Shown here: positions 8,445-16,546 of the stretch, piece by piece | How positions within the stretch are numbered: position 1 is the stretch's first letter | Layout of the letters: each line of letters starts with the position of its first letter | Assembly (NCBI GenBank): GCA_026388815.1 | Contig: JAPLJA010000033.1 | Span: 1-64,000 of the forward strand | Length of the DNA stretch: 64,000 bases | Direction of reading: 5' to 3' | DNA from: Pseudomonadota bacterium | Lineage (GTDB): Bacteria; Desulfobacterota; WTBG01; JAPLJA01 | Notes under the pieces: generated by a model | The model's input: the letters and a program-made list of their open reading frames with translations, nothing else | What the model was told of the DNA's origin: nothing | Database searches by the model: none | Made by a program: the position numbers and the translations under genes

Positions 8445-9460
8445 TGGCCAGGATAAGAGAAGCGTTGCGAAGAATCCTGTTTCTTCCCCCTGCCTTGCCC
8501 TCCCAGATTCAGATTGAGGTGACCAATCGCTGCAACCTGAGTTGCCTCATGTGCCCGAGGGAAGCCCTCGGTGTATCCAAAGAAGACATGCCCTTTGAAC
8601 TGTTGCAACAGGTTGTGGACAGGATCGAAGGTGTAAAGCTGGTTACCTTAACGGGATGGGGTGAGCCTTTCATCCATCCTGACCTCTTTACCATGATTCA
8701 TTATTGCAAGGGTAAGGGACTAAAGGTAAAGTTGAGCACCAATGGCACATTGGTGGATGAGGTGATGCAGAGGAGGATAGTTGATTCGGGCCTTGATAGC
8801 ATTACCTTTTCCCTCGAGAGTATCGGGGAAAAAAGTGAAGAAGGTCATAGGGGAGAAAAGGTAGTTGAGAATCTCAAGAGATTGCTGGACCTGCGAAAGG
8901 CGAAGATACCGGAGGTGGTAATCCAGGTAACCATCCATCAGGGAAAGGAAGAAGATCTCTACGAACTCATTCGTCTCGGTGCAGAGATAGGAGCAGACAG
9001 GATCAACCTGAGCCGTCTTGACCTGAGGTTCAATCCTTCTCTCAAGAGGCCGTCTCATGCAGAGGAAGAAGCGCTCTTCAGAGGAACCGAGCACCTGGGA
9101 GCGGAGAAAGGAATCCAGGTGGATTTCATTCCTTATGCAATATCTCACGGGATGGAAAGGCTATCGTACAGGATATTGAGAAAATCCCTTCACCGTTTTG
9201 GGAAATACTGCCTCAGGCTTTATGATTACCTCTATATAAATCTGAAGGGCGAAGCAACTCCATGCTGCAGCCTCCCCCTCTATTCAGTAGGTGATATCTT
9301 GAAGGAGGATCTCAGGGCAATCTGGAAAGGTGAGCAGCTAAGGGAATTTCGCAAGGAGTATAAGAGAATTTGTGGTGCCTGTGATCAGTGGAGAATTCAC
9401 TACAAAAAAATCCCAAATAGATCTATACAGTTTGATAAAGAAGCCAAGCGAAGTGAGTAG
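8444..9460 (+). CDS. Radical SAM/SPASM-domain protein
   Basis: 338 residues from the ATG at 8444 (the ORF-track TTG at 8411 lies within the GT2 gene). CNLSCLMC (near residue 28) binds the radical SAM cluster, GWGEPFIHPDL is the GGE-like SAM motif, and the C-terminus has a Cys pattern (YCLRLY, ATPCCS, CGACDQW) for an auxiliary Fe-S cluster. Proteins of this type occur in many polysaccharide loci; the modification they make is unknown. It is the last gene of the 2.8-9.5 kb operon and is one of five such proteins in the window, which share the closing CX2C motif. Confidence 0.85.
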   Translation: MARIREALRRILFLPPALPSQIQIEVTNRCNLSCLMCPREALGVSKEDMPFELLQQVVDRIEGVKLVTLTGWGEPFIHPDLFTMIHYCKGKGLKVKLSTNGTLVDEVMQRRIVDSGLDSITFSLESIGEKSEEGHRGEKVVENLKRLLDLRKAKIPEVVIQVTIHQGKEEDLYELIRLGAEIGADRINLSRLDLRFNPSLKRPSHAEEEALFRGTEHLGAEKGIQVDFIPYAISHGMERLSYRILRKSLHRFGKYCLRLYDYLYINLKGEATPCCSLPLYSVGDILKEDLRAIWKGEQLREFRKEYKRICGACDQWRIHYKKIPNRSIQFDKEAKRSE

Positions 9461-9514
9461 CGTAAATAGGCATGTCCTTCGAGAAAATGAAACTGAAGGT
9501 ACTCTATCAACTGT

Positions 9515-9550
9515 AAAAAAAGGAAGCCCCCGAAAGAAGGCTTCCTTTTT
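9515..9550. terminator. Bidirectional rho-independent terminator
   Basis: The stem AAGGAAGCC/GGCTTCCTT is flanked by an A-run on the left and a T-run on the right, so it can end transcription from both sides. It sits between the convergent radical SAM gene (plus) and the chelatase-like gene (minus). Confidence 0.9.
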
Positions 9551-9569
9551 AAAAGAGAGAGAAAATTCC

Positions 9570-11027
9570 TTATTGAGCCTGTGTCTTGGACATCACCGCG
9601 TCAATGGACTGGTAAAAGGCCTCGATTACATTATGCTGATATTTCCCTACGGGCAAACCGTTGTAGATCACCGTAGTTTTCCCTTCAACCAGTGTTCGGG
9701 TGTAGGGCACAGACCAGTCTGGGTAGTCTACCGGATCTTCAAGGCTGAACTGCTTGAAGTTTTCGTAACACTTCATGGCATGATGGAACATCGTATCAGA
9801 GTTCTCGGCTAAGAACTCAATAGGCACAGCAATGGCGTAATCATATCCGTCATTAATCGCAGTCCAGTAGGCCCGGTTGGTGGAGAGATACTTCTTCTTG
9901 GGATCCCAGATCGGGTCGGCGAACTCATCCTGACAGGTTACCACATTGGTGCGGCTGAATTTATCCTTGTAGGTGGTAGCTAACATCTGCTTTACCTCTT
10001 CCACGACCCTGTTCCGGTAAGGTGGCCCAAGCTTGAGCCATGCCTCGTGCTTGAAGTAGTCCCAGGGCATGCCATGCACGGTTACTGCCACGGTCACGCT
10101 TACCCCCTTGGGGAGTGTGTCCAGCCGGTCCTTGAGCATATCCAGGTAAGCCTGGCGTAGAGGCTGAAAATCCCCTATCTGGGGTGCTATGATTACCTTT
10201 ATCTTTTTGCCGGGGTGGGAATGCCCCCACTCCTCTATGTACTCAAAGCAGTGACGGAAGCCCGAGTTGAAGTCCTCAAAGTGTGAATAAACGGGCATGA
10301 GGGAGGACAGGACGATGGTTTCACAGCCGGCATCCAGCAGTTCGTGGATCTTTTTCTTCATCTCGTAGTAGTACATATTGCTCTCTGCCCGGCACTCGAT
10401 TCCTGGATAATTCTGTTTCAACTGGTCAAAGGTTGCGTTGATTATCTTGAAACTCTCCTGCCAGTGGGGCAGTTTTTTCTGGACATTTATCCTGCCATAA
10501 TAAAGGATCCTTGCCTTATTGGCGACCTTTCCACACACTGATGGTTGTCCACCCAGGCGGCCCTTATAGATGAAATAACCATGGTCGAGGTAGAGTTGCT
10601 TGGAAGGAGGTTTCCAGAATACCTGTCCCTGCCTGTATTTTTCGATGTAAGGGATGCCATCATAATCACGGTCGTTTCCAAAGCAGTCTTCTAAGCGGGT
10701 GGGGACGAATTCCTTGCGCATATGAACATGAGCCGGATCCAGAAGAGATACTCCCGAGTCCTTCATGGCAAACTTGTTGGCTGGCCAGGGGACAATCACC
10801 TTAAAGATCTTCTGGACAATATTGTAAAAGAACGTATGACTGTGCTTCTCCGGCATAATCAGTCCGGTGACGAAAATGCCAACCTTGCCCACAGGCGTTA
10901 TGTCCTGGGTTTTGTAATATTCATAATAGTCAGGCTTTTGCGGCTGGTTCTTATACTTGAACAACCCATATCCCGCACCAATGAGCACCACCAGTATAAC
11001 CACAAGGCTAATCAGAAATTTTTTCAT
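9570..11027 (-). CDS. Membrane-anchored ferrochelatase-like protein, paralogue A
   Basis: 485 residues. A basic start (MKKF) and a single hydrophobic helix (about residues 3-22) suggest an N-terminal anchor with the body outside the cytoplasm. The body resembles the class II chelatase/ferrochelatase fold: AGCETIVLSSLMPVYSHF, AVTVHGMPWDYF (the HemH metal-binding His), GPPYRNRV (compare GDPYP) and IAVPIEFLAENSD. In the last segment the position of the HemH catalytic Glu appears to be Asp. The start is ATG 11025-11027, 6 nt after GGGAGG; the ORF-track GTG overlaps that ribosome site. A close paralogue lies at 11894-13339. Substrate unknown; a metal or tetrapyrrole role is inferred from fold only. 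Confidence 0.6.
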   Translation of the reverse strand: MKKFLISLVVILVVLIGAGYGLFKYKNQPQKPDYYEYYKTQDITPVGKVGIFVTGLIMPEKHSHTFFYNIVQKIFKVIVPWPANKFAMKDSGVSLLDPAHVHMRKEFVPTRLEDCFGNDRDYDGIPYIEKYRQGQVFWKPPSKQLYLDHGYFIYKGRLGGQPSVCGKVANKARILYYGRINVQKKLPHWQESFKIINATFDQLKQNYPGIECRAESNMYYYEMKKKIHELLDAGCETIVLSSLMPVYSHFEDFNSGFRHCFEYIEEWGHSHPGKKIKVIIAPQIGDFQPLRQAYLDMLKDRLDTLPKGVSVTVAVTVHGMPWDYFKHEAWLKLGPPYRNRVVEEVKQMLATTYKDKFSRTNVVTCQDEFADPIWDPKKKYLSTNRAYWTAINDGYDYAIAVPIEFLAENSDTMFHHAMKCYENFKQFSLEDPVDYPDWSVPYTRTLVEGKTTVIYNGLPVGKYQHNVIEAFYQSIDAVMSKTQAQ

Positions 11028-11237
11028 AAACACCCTCCCGTTGAACTTTTATTTTCAGATAGAAATATTAGGCATCAAATATTTTGGTATTAAAATAATA
11101 TATTCCAAAGTATCTTGTCAAGGATTTTTTGAGGTAAGAAACAGCGATGTATAATATAAATGTTGGACGAATGATGAGAAAATAGAAATGAGAAAAAACA
11201 CCTTGCATCTGTGTTGCGAAAGTGACACAATAATACA

Positions 11238-11495
11238 ATGAAAACTGCAGTCGTCCACGCGCGCATTGAGCCGCAAACAAAGCAAAAGGCGGAAGGGGTC
11301 CTTCGGAAACTTGGCCTTACTCCAACGGAGGCCATCCGTATTTTCTACCGGCAAATATCCCTCCGTGGTGGATTGCCTTTCCCGGTAGCGATTCCGAATG
11401 AGCTTACGGCGTCCACCTTAGAGAAGAGCCGTCGCGGCGAAGACATTCAGGAATTCAAGTCTTTAGAGGCAATGTTCAATAATTGGGAGAAATGA
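11238..11495 (+). CDS. relB: RelB/DinJ-family antitoxin
   Basis: An 85-residue antitoxin with an N-terminal ribbon-helix-helix DNA-binding part (VVHARIEPQTKQKAEGVLRKLGL followed by TPTEAIRIFYRQI), typical of RelB/DinJ. It would bind and neutralise the YafQ-type mRNA endonuclease encoded next and repress their common promoter. The genes overlap by ATGA, the usual antitoxin-first order. The pair lies on the plus strand between two minus-strand chelatase-like paralogues. Confidence 0.9.
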   Translation: MKTAVVHARIEPQTKQKAEGVLRKLGLTPTEAIRIFYRQISLRGGLPFPVAIPNELTASTLEKSRRGEDIQEFKSLEAMFNNWEK

Positions 11496-11764
11496 AGAAG
11501 GTCTCGCAGACCAGGCAGTTTTCCCGGGATGTCAAGCGCATGCGGAAACGAGGGAAGGACCTGCACAAGCTGCAGGAGATTGTCAAGCTGCTGGCCGAGG
11601 GTACTCCGCTTCCAGCGTACCACAGAGACCATCCCCTCATGGGGCCGTGGCAGCCATCGCGAGACTGTCACATTGAAGCCGACTGGATCTTGATTTACAC
11701 TGCATATAGAGACTCGCTTCGTCTTGAACGGACCGGCACACACAGCGACCTTTTCAAGAGATGA
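11492..11764 (+). CDS. yafQ: YafQ-family ribosome-dependent mRNA endonuclease toxin
   Basis: A 90-residue RelE-superfamily toxin that cuts mRNA on the ribosome. TRQFSRDVKRMRKRG at the N-terminus, the LPAYHRDHPLMGPW core and the C-terminal DWILIYTAYRDSLRLERTGTHSDLF match YafQ; the closing His-X-Asp-Leu-Phe is the conserved active-site end. I chose ATG 11492 over the ORF-track TTG 11483 because GGGAGA (11485-11490) is the likely ribosome site and the ATGA overlap with the antitoxin is standard. It looks intact. Confidence 0.92.
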   Translation: MKKVSQTRQFSRDVKRMRKRGKDLHKLQEIVKLLAEGTPLPAYHRDHPLMGPWQPSRDCHIEADWILIYTAYRDSLRLERTGTHSDLFKR

Positions 11765-11893
11765 GATCTTCCAACAGCTCACTCCATCGGACGGCTGATA
11801 GCCACCGCTGACCCAAGTCTTTAGGTGTGAGCGAAATAAGAATAGCCGCTCCCCTTTCTGCTTGTAACTGAGCGAGGTATTAATCTTACCGAC

Positions 11894-13339
11894 TCATTTA
11901 CTCTGCCACTTGGATATCACCGAATCCAGAGACTGGTAAAAGGCTTCGACCACGTGTTTCTGGTACTTACCGACAGGCAAGCCATTATAGATAACCCGGG
12001 TTTTCCCCTGCACTAATTCCCGCGTAAAGGGGACTGACCAGTCAGGATAGTCTATGGGGGTGTCAATGTTGTACTGGTCGAACTTCTCATAACACTTCAT
12101 AGCATGGTGCATAAGGGTATCAGAGTTTTCTGATAAGAACTCAATCGGAAGGCCAATAGCATAGTCATATCCATCGTTAATGGCGGCCCAGTATGCCCGG
12201 TTGGTGGACAGATACTTCTGCTTGGGATCCCAGATGGGATCAGCAAATTCATCCTGGCAGATCACCACATTGGTGCGGCTGAACTTATATTTTGCCACTA
12301 ACTGCTTTACCTCTTCGTAAATCCTATCCCGGTAAGCAGGGGCAAGTTGAAGCCATGCCTCCCATTTAAAAAAGTCCCAGGGCATGCCATGGACAGTTAC
12401 AGCAACAGTCACGCTCGACCCCTCAGAGATTGTATCCAGCCGGTCCTTGAGCATTTCCAGAAAAGCCTGACGAAGTGGCTGGAAATTACCCATCATGGGT
12501 GCCATGATTACCTTGACCTTCTTATCCGGATGAGCCTGCTGCCATTCCTCTATATACTCAAAGCAGTGACGGAAACCGGAATTAAAATCCTCAAAATGGG
12601 AATAGAGAGGCATAAATGAGGAAAGGATAATAGTCTCGCAGCCTGCATCCAGCATTTCGTGGAGCTTCTTCTTCATATCGTGATAAAACATGTTCGTTTC
12701 TGCCCTGCACTCGATATCAGGGTATTTCTGTTTCAGCCGGTCAAAGGCTGCATTGATAACCTTGAAAGTCTCCTGCCAGTGGGGAAGTTTTCTCTGCTTG
12801 GTGCCGTGTCCGTAATAATAGAGTCTCGATTTATTTGCAACCTTACCGCAGAGTGAAGGTTCCCCGCATAGGCGTCCTTTATAAAGGAAATAGCCGTGGT
12901 CTAAGTAGATTCGAGACGAAGGGGGTACCCATACAACCTGTCCCTGCCTGTATTTCTCGATATAAGGTGTTCCGTCTAAGTCCCGGTCATTCCCAAAAGG
13001 ATCTTCAAGGTGAGTGGGGATGAATTCCTCGCGGGCATGAACGTGAGCCGGATCGAGGAGCGCTACGCCCCTGTCTTTAACAGCAAGCAAGTTAAAAGGC
13101 CAGGGGACTATTACCTTAAAGATCTTACGAACAATGTTGTGAAAAAACGCGTGGCTGTGATTCTCCGGCATGATCAGTCCAGTGACAAAGATTCCTGTTT
13201 TGCCTGCCGGCGTTGTGTCCTGTGTCTTAAAGACCTCAAAATAATCCGGCTTCAGGGGTCGGTTCTTGTACTTGAACAGCGCAAAGAGACCACCAGCCAG
13301 TACTACCAGCACTACCAGAATACCAATGACAATTCCCAT
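11894..13339 (-). CDS. Membrane-anchored ferrochelatase-like protein, paralogue B
   Basis: 481 residues, closely similar over its whole length to paralogue A at 9570-11027. It has the same N-terminal anchor (about residues 3-22), LDHGYFLYKGRL, AGCETIILSSFMPLYSHF, AVTVHGMPWDFF and IGLPIEFLSENSD, again with Asp where HemH has its catalytic Glu. The ATG at 13337-13339 lies 6 nt after GGGAGG; the other ATG (13343-13345) touches the ribosome site. The leader TTCAACGGGAGG is shared with paralogue A, so the duplication included the translation signal. The toxin-antitoxin pair lies between the copies. Function unknown beyond the chelatase-like fold. Confidence 0.6.
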   Translation of the reverse strand: MGIVIGILVVLVVLAGGLFALFKYKNRPLKPDYFEVFKTQDTTPAGKTGIFVTGLIMPENHSHAFFHNIVRKIFKVIVPWPFNLLAVKDRGVALLDPAHVHAREEFIPTHLEDPFGNDRDLDGTPYIEKYRQGQVVWVPPSSRIYLDHGYFLYKGRLCGEPSLCGKVANKSRLYYYGHGTKQRKLPHWQETFKVINAAFDRLKQKYPDIECRAETNMFYHDMKKKLHEMLDAGCETIILSSFMPLYSHFEDFNSGFRHCFEYIEEWQQAHPDKKVKVIMAPMMGNFQPLRQAFLEMLKDRLDTISEGSSVTVAVTVHGMPWDFFKWEAWLQLAPAYRDRIYEEVKQLVAKYKFSRTNVVICQDEFADPIWDPKQKYLSTNRAYWAAINDGYDYAIGLPIEFLSENSDTLMHHAMKCYEKFDQYNIDTPIDYPDWSVPFTRELVQGKTRVIYNGLPVGKYQKHVVEAFYQSLDSVISKWQSK

Positions 13340-13482
13340 AACCATCCTCCCGTTGAATAAATGTTATTATCCATCAGATTGAGTTTGAGTGAGTATATAG
13401 CAAAGACGATAAAAGAAATCAATTGAATAACAGAAAAAGGATTATCCTCAAAATGAAGACTGAAAAAGGTAATGGGGGAAGG

Positions 13483-14262
13483 CTATATCTGGTATTCCAC
13501 AGGCCTGATTCTCACCGGAATGGGCTTTATCCTTGAAGGCATGCATGCTGCTGATTCTTCCGGCTGCACCTCTTTTTCTTCTGCCTTTTCAATGAAGAAC
13601 TTTTTCCTGATCATCAAGGGTATCACACCGTCAGCCTGATTCTGCTCGCGGATGAACGTTCGGATTTCTTTAAGCTCCAAAGGTGTAACGACATCCTTGA
13701 GTTTTTTCAAAACCGTTTTAATGCACTGTTGATTGAACCTCTGGTAATACATAAGAGGGTTTAAAGTTTCAAAGATCATCCGTGTCCCTTTACCCGCCTT
13801 CATTTCTGTTGCAGTTTCCTTTAATATGGTAAGAAATATTACTGCTTTTTCCATGAGAGGTTCTGGCATAACCCGGAGCCACTCCTTTTTTATCTCCCCT
13901 TCTCTCACCTCACAGGAGTAGACAATGATTTTCAGAGATCCATGAATCAGCTTATATTCCATTGGTTCATTCACGTTCTTCCGCCATTTTTTTATAACGA
14001 ATCTTTTTCTGCCGTTCGTCGCTTCGAAATAGACCTCTTTAACCGGTTCACAATAGTCCCGTTCGCTGATTGTTGTACCCGGTATGGGCTTCAGTTCCTC
14101 CAGGTCATGTCCTTTATGTTTCACCATGAGAATATCGCTGTCGTCCAGAGGTTTTTCCATAAGTACACCTTCTTCTGAGAGGTCCTGGTATTCAGGATAC
14201 TTATCAAAAGGTGTGGAAGCAAATACCTCATTACAGCTTTTACAGTGATAGAGGTTAAACAT
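13483..14262 (-). CDS. Protein of unknown function with N-terminal CX2C knuckle
   Basis: 259 residues that I do not recognise. It begins MFNLYHCKSCNEVF, where a single CX2C could be half of a zinc ribbon. The middle part is mixed alpha/beta, and the tail is rich in Glu, Pro and Ile (KAEEKEVQPEE, RIKPIPVRIRP). There is no signal peptide or membrane helix. A good ribosome site (GGAGG) precedes the ATG. It is transcribed divergently from the MarR-like regulator at 14379 and shares the palindrome-rich intergenic region with it, so that regulator may control it (inference). Confidence 0.6.
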   Translation of the reverse strand: MFNLYHCKSCNEVFASTPFDKYPEYQDLSEEGVLMEKPLDDSDILMVKHKGHDLEELKPIPGTTISERDYCEPVKEVYFEATNGRKRFVIKKWRKNVNEPMEYKLIHGSLKIIVYSCEVREGEIKKEWLRVMPEPLMEKAVIFLTILKETATEMKAGKGTRMIFETLNPLMYYQRFNQQCIKTVLKKLKDVVTPLELKEIRTFIREQNQADGVIPLMIRKKFFIEKAEEKEVQPEESAACMPSRIKPIPVRIRPVEYQI

Positions 14263-14287
14263 ATTGGTTTTTCCTCCAAATTTCTAA

Positions 14288-14320
14288 ATATTGTGTTAGC
14301 AGATTCTATAAACACAATAT
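14288..14320. promoter_or_regulatory. 10-bp inverted repeat in divergent promoter region
   Basis: ATATTGTGTT (14288-14297) and AACACAATAT (14311-14320) are perfect inverted arms around a 13-nt spacer. They lie midway between the unknown gene on the minus strand and the regulator gene on the plus strand. Probably an operator for a dimeric regulator, but possibly only a transcript hairpin. Confidence 0.55.
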
Positions 14321-14329
14321 ATATGTATG

Positions 14330-14368
14330 TCAAGGAAATTTTTCTTGATGTGAAAATTTTTCTTGACA
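14330..14368. promoter_or_regulatory. Candidate autoregulatory operator (palindrome plus direct repeat)
   Basis: TCAAGGAAATTTTTCTTGA (14330-14348) is a near-perfect 19-bp palindrome. Its right part, AAATTTTTCTTGA, is repeated exactly at 14354-14366, 18 nt later. The second copy ends 12 nt before the regulator's ATG, where binding would block initiation. MarR-type proteins commonly bind such sites next to their own gene. Confidence 0.55.
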
Positions 14369-14378
14369 GGTAACTTAG

Positions 14379-14999
14379 ATGCGATTAGAATGTTCACGAT
14401 TTGAACACATAGAAGAACTAATGGATAGTGAGTCGCACCGCATTTACAAAATATTAGAAGAGATATCAGTTGATGAGAGTATTACCCAGAGAAAACTGTC
14501 CCGGAAACTGGGTATAGCCCTTGGATTAACCAATCTTTATCTTAAGAGGATGATAAAAAAAGGTTACATCATGGTCAAGGCCATGCCCCGAAATCGGATT
14601 GTTTATAACCTCACTCCTAAAGGCATTACAGAAAAGGGATTGCTCACTCTTGAGTACATGAAATACTCCTTCAACTACTATAGGGAGTTCAGAGAAAGGA
14701 TCAGGAAAGCCTTTCAACAGGCAAGTGAGAACGGCGTGAAGAAATTGGTATTTTACGGGGCGGGTGAAGTAGGCGAACTTGCCTATCTTACCCTGCAGGA
14801 GAACGGCATGGAGCTCGCAGGAGTTGTTGACGACTTCAAGGTAGGAAAAGATTTCTTTGGAAAAAAGGTGGTAGGGATTGAGTCCTTGAAGAATCTCGAT
14901 TTTGATAGAGTTTTAATTACTGCCCTTTCGTCAAAGGAAGAGATATACAAGAGGTTGGTCAACAGTGGTATTCACGAAGAAAAAATCATCCTCTTTTAA
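14379..14999 (+). CDS. Winged-helix (MarR-like) regulator fused to a sugar-sensing-type Rossmann domain
   Basis: 206 residues in two parts. Residues about 15-90 form a winged helix (SITQRKLSRKLGIALGLTNLYLKRMIKKGYI), as in MarR-type regulators linked to exopolysaccharide loci. Residues about 115-206 form a small Rossmann domain (LVFYGAGEVGELAYLTL, then AGVVDD and GKKVVGIESL) like the N-terminal domain of PglD-type acyltransferases and CoA/NDP-sugar binding domains. The likely role is transcriptional control of the following glycan locus in response to a nucleotide or nucleotide-sugar ligand (inference). It is the first gene of the 49-kb plus-strand run and is preceded by palindromic sites. Confidence 0.78.
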   Translation: MRLECSRFEHIEELMDSESHRIYKILEEISVDESITQRKLSRKLGIALGLTNLYLKRMIKKGYIMVKAMPRNRIVYNLTPKGITEKGLLTLEYMKYSFNYYREFRERIRKAFQQASENGVKKLVFYGAGEVGELAYLTLQENGMELAGVVDDFKVGKDFFGKKVVGIESLKNLDFDRVLITALSSKEEIYKRLVNSGIHEEKIILF

Positions 15000-15001
15000 T
15001 T

Positions 15002-16306
15002 ATGAACATCATGCAGATCATTCCCTATTTCTATCCTGCCTGGGCTTATGGTGGGACACCGCGGGTGGTCTTTGACCTGTGCAAGGAAATGGTTAAACAG
15101 GGGCAGAACGTAACAGTCTATACTACGGATACATTGGATAAAAATACCAGAATTAATCAAGCCGTCAGCTATCAGCCATCAGCTATCAGCCATCCAAAAC
15201 CCGAACCCCTAACCCCTAATCCCGAATCCCGAGGCTCTCTTTTTCATTTTGATACTGAGATTGATGGAATAAAAGTAAGATACTTCAGAAACATATCCAA
15301 TCGACTGGCTTTCACCCAGAAACTCTTCTTAACGCCTGGCTTTACTTCTCTCATCAAAGAGGAATTAAGGAACACAGACATTGTCCACCTCCAGGAATAC
15401 CGCACCTTCCAGAATGTGGCTGCCTGGAAGGCATGTAAACAGAGAGGAATTTCTTATGTTATCTCAGCGCATGGGGCAATAATGAAAATCATGGGCAGGG
15501 AGAAGAGGAAGGGTCTGTTTGACATGTGCTTTGGACTCAGAATCATAAGAGATGCCAGGAAACTGATTGCTTTAACTGAGCTTGAGAAGAGGCAATACCT
15601 GGAGTTTGGGATTGAAGATAAAAAGATCGAGGTTGTCCCCAGTGGTGTTGATATTTCTCAATTTCATACTCTCCCACCAAAAGGTACATTTCGAAAAAAG
15701 TATGGTCTCGGAGACTACCCGGTGATCCTCTTTCTTGGGCGGATACACAGGATAAAGGGGATTGATGTCCTGATTGATGCATTTGCTGATTTGAGAAGAG
15801 AGGAACCTAAGGCAAAGTTAATTATCGCCGGGCCTGATGATGGATTTAAAAAGGATTGCGGATTGCGGAGTGCGGAGTGCGGATTAAAGCAGGTGGATTT
15901 AAGTAACAAGGTGGAAGGAGAAAAAGGGAAGGTTAGAGAGGCGGATGTGATATTTACCGGTATGGTGAGTGGGGAGGAGAAATTTTCTCTCTATGTGGAT
16001 GCAGATGTAACAGTCCTCCCATCACGTTATGAAAACTTTCCTTCTGTCCCTTTTGAGTCCCTCATGTGTGGAACGCCAGTTGTGGTAAGCGAAGCATGTG
16101 GAGTAGCCGGGATGATCAAGAATGCTGGGGCTGGTTATATAGCAAAAGCAGAAGATATGGGCGATTTGAAAGAAAAGATACGGGAAGTGCTGGACAATAT
16201 GGAAAAGGCCCGGCTCTCAGTAGAGAAGGGACAAGAGTTGGTCAAGGATCAATTAAACTGGTGCACTATTGCTCAAAAGATGCTTCAGGTTTACAAGGGT
16301 TGTTAA
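15002..16306 (+). CDS. Family 4 glycosyltransferase with in-frame repeat insertions
   Basis: A 434-residue GT-B glycosyltransferase. The N-terminal motif YFYPAWAYGGTPRVVFDLCKEM binds the acceptor side. The C-terminal domain has VILFLGRIHRIKGIDVLIDAF, the catalytic Glu region (LPSRYENFPSVPFESLMCGTPVV) and a normal end. Two stretches look inserted: residues about 54-77, made of CAGCTATCAGCCATC and CCCGAACCCCTAACC words, and about 284-296, made of GCGGATTGCGGAGTGCGG words. Both fall in expected surface loops and keep the frame, so the enzyme may still work. It starts 2 nt after the regulator and transfers a sugar of unknown identity. Confidence 0.88.
   Translation: MNIMQIIPYFYPAWAYGGTPRVVFDLCKEMVKQGQNVTVYTTDTLDKNTRINQAVSYQPSAISHPKPEPLTPNPESRGSLFHFDTEIDGIKVRYFRNISNRLAFTQKLFLTPGFTSLIKEELRNTDIVHLQEYRTFQNVAAWKACKQRGISYVISAHGAIMKIMGREKRKGLFDMCFGLRIIRDARKLIALTELEKRQYLEFGIEDKKIEVVPSGVDISQFHTLPPKGTFRKKYGLGDYPVILFLGRIHRIKGIDVLIDAFADLRREEPKAKLIIAGPDDGFKKDCGLRSAECGLKQVDLSNKVEGEKGKVREADVIFTGMVSGEEKFSLYVDADVTVLPSRYENFPSVPFESLMCGTPVVVSEACGVAGMIKNAGAGYIAKAEDMGDLKEKIREVLDNMEKARLSVEKGQELVKDQLNWCTIAQKMLQVYKGC
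15161..15233. repeat. Word repeat inserted in frame in the GT4 gene (1)
   Basis: CAGCTATCAGCCAT occurs twice, followed by a run of related words (CCCGAACCCCTAACCCCTAATCCC, CGAATCCCGAG). The block is low complexity, translates to a Ser/Pro-rich segment, and does not resemble GT4 coding sequence. Confidence 0.75.
15851..15888. repeat. Word repeat inserted in frame in the GT4 gene (2)
   Basis: GGATTGCGGATTGCGGAGTGCGGAGTGCGGATT: five near-identical GCGGAKT words in a row, encoding DCGLRSAECGL. It closely matches the intergenic string at 2687-2709. Confidence 0.75.
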
Positions 16307-16376
16307 AACTGAGTATCAAAACAACACCTTACTGATATAAATTTTTATTTTTTGTGAAGCAGGAGGTGTTAGTTTA

Positions 16377-16544
16377 ATGAAGCAAAGGAGTATATCTTGG
16401 AGTGGTCGAGGACACGATTATTCTGAAACCGAAATCAATGTCGTTGTCGAGGCCATGCGCAATGCAGACCCCCTCACGCAAGGAAAGTATTTAACTGAAT
16501 TTGAGAATAGATTTAGAAAATCTCCACAGAGGATAATTTTATAA
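16377..16544 (+). pseudogene. Truncated N-terminus of a DegT/DnrJ/EryC1-type aminotransferase
   Basis: A 55-codon ORF too short for the ORF track, with a strong AGGAGG ribosome site (16361-16366). SISWSGRGHDYSETE, VVVEAMRNADPLTQGKY and LTEFENRFR are the recognisable beginning of a sugar aminotransferase. The family match stops near 16520, and a stop codon follows two bases before the next start. The remaining roughly 300 residues, including the PLP lysine, are absent. It probably lost its body when the 16.5-kb block arrived. The signals for translation are still intact. Confidence 0.75.
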
Positions 16545-16546
16545 CC

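Noticed and set aside
11068-11354. Three overlapping minus-strand ORFs upstream of relB
   Set aside because: They overlap the relB coding region antisense or lie in its AT-rich leader; no motifs and mutually overlapping frames.
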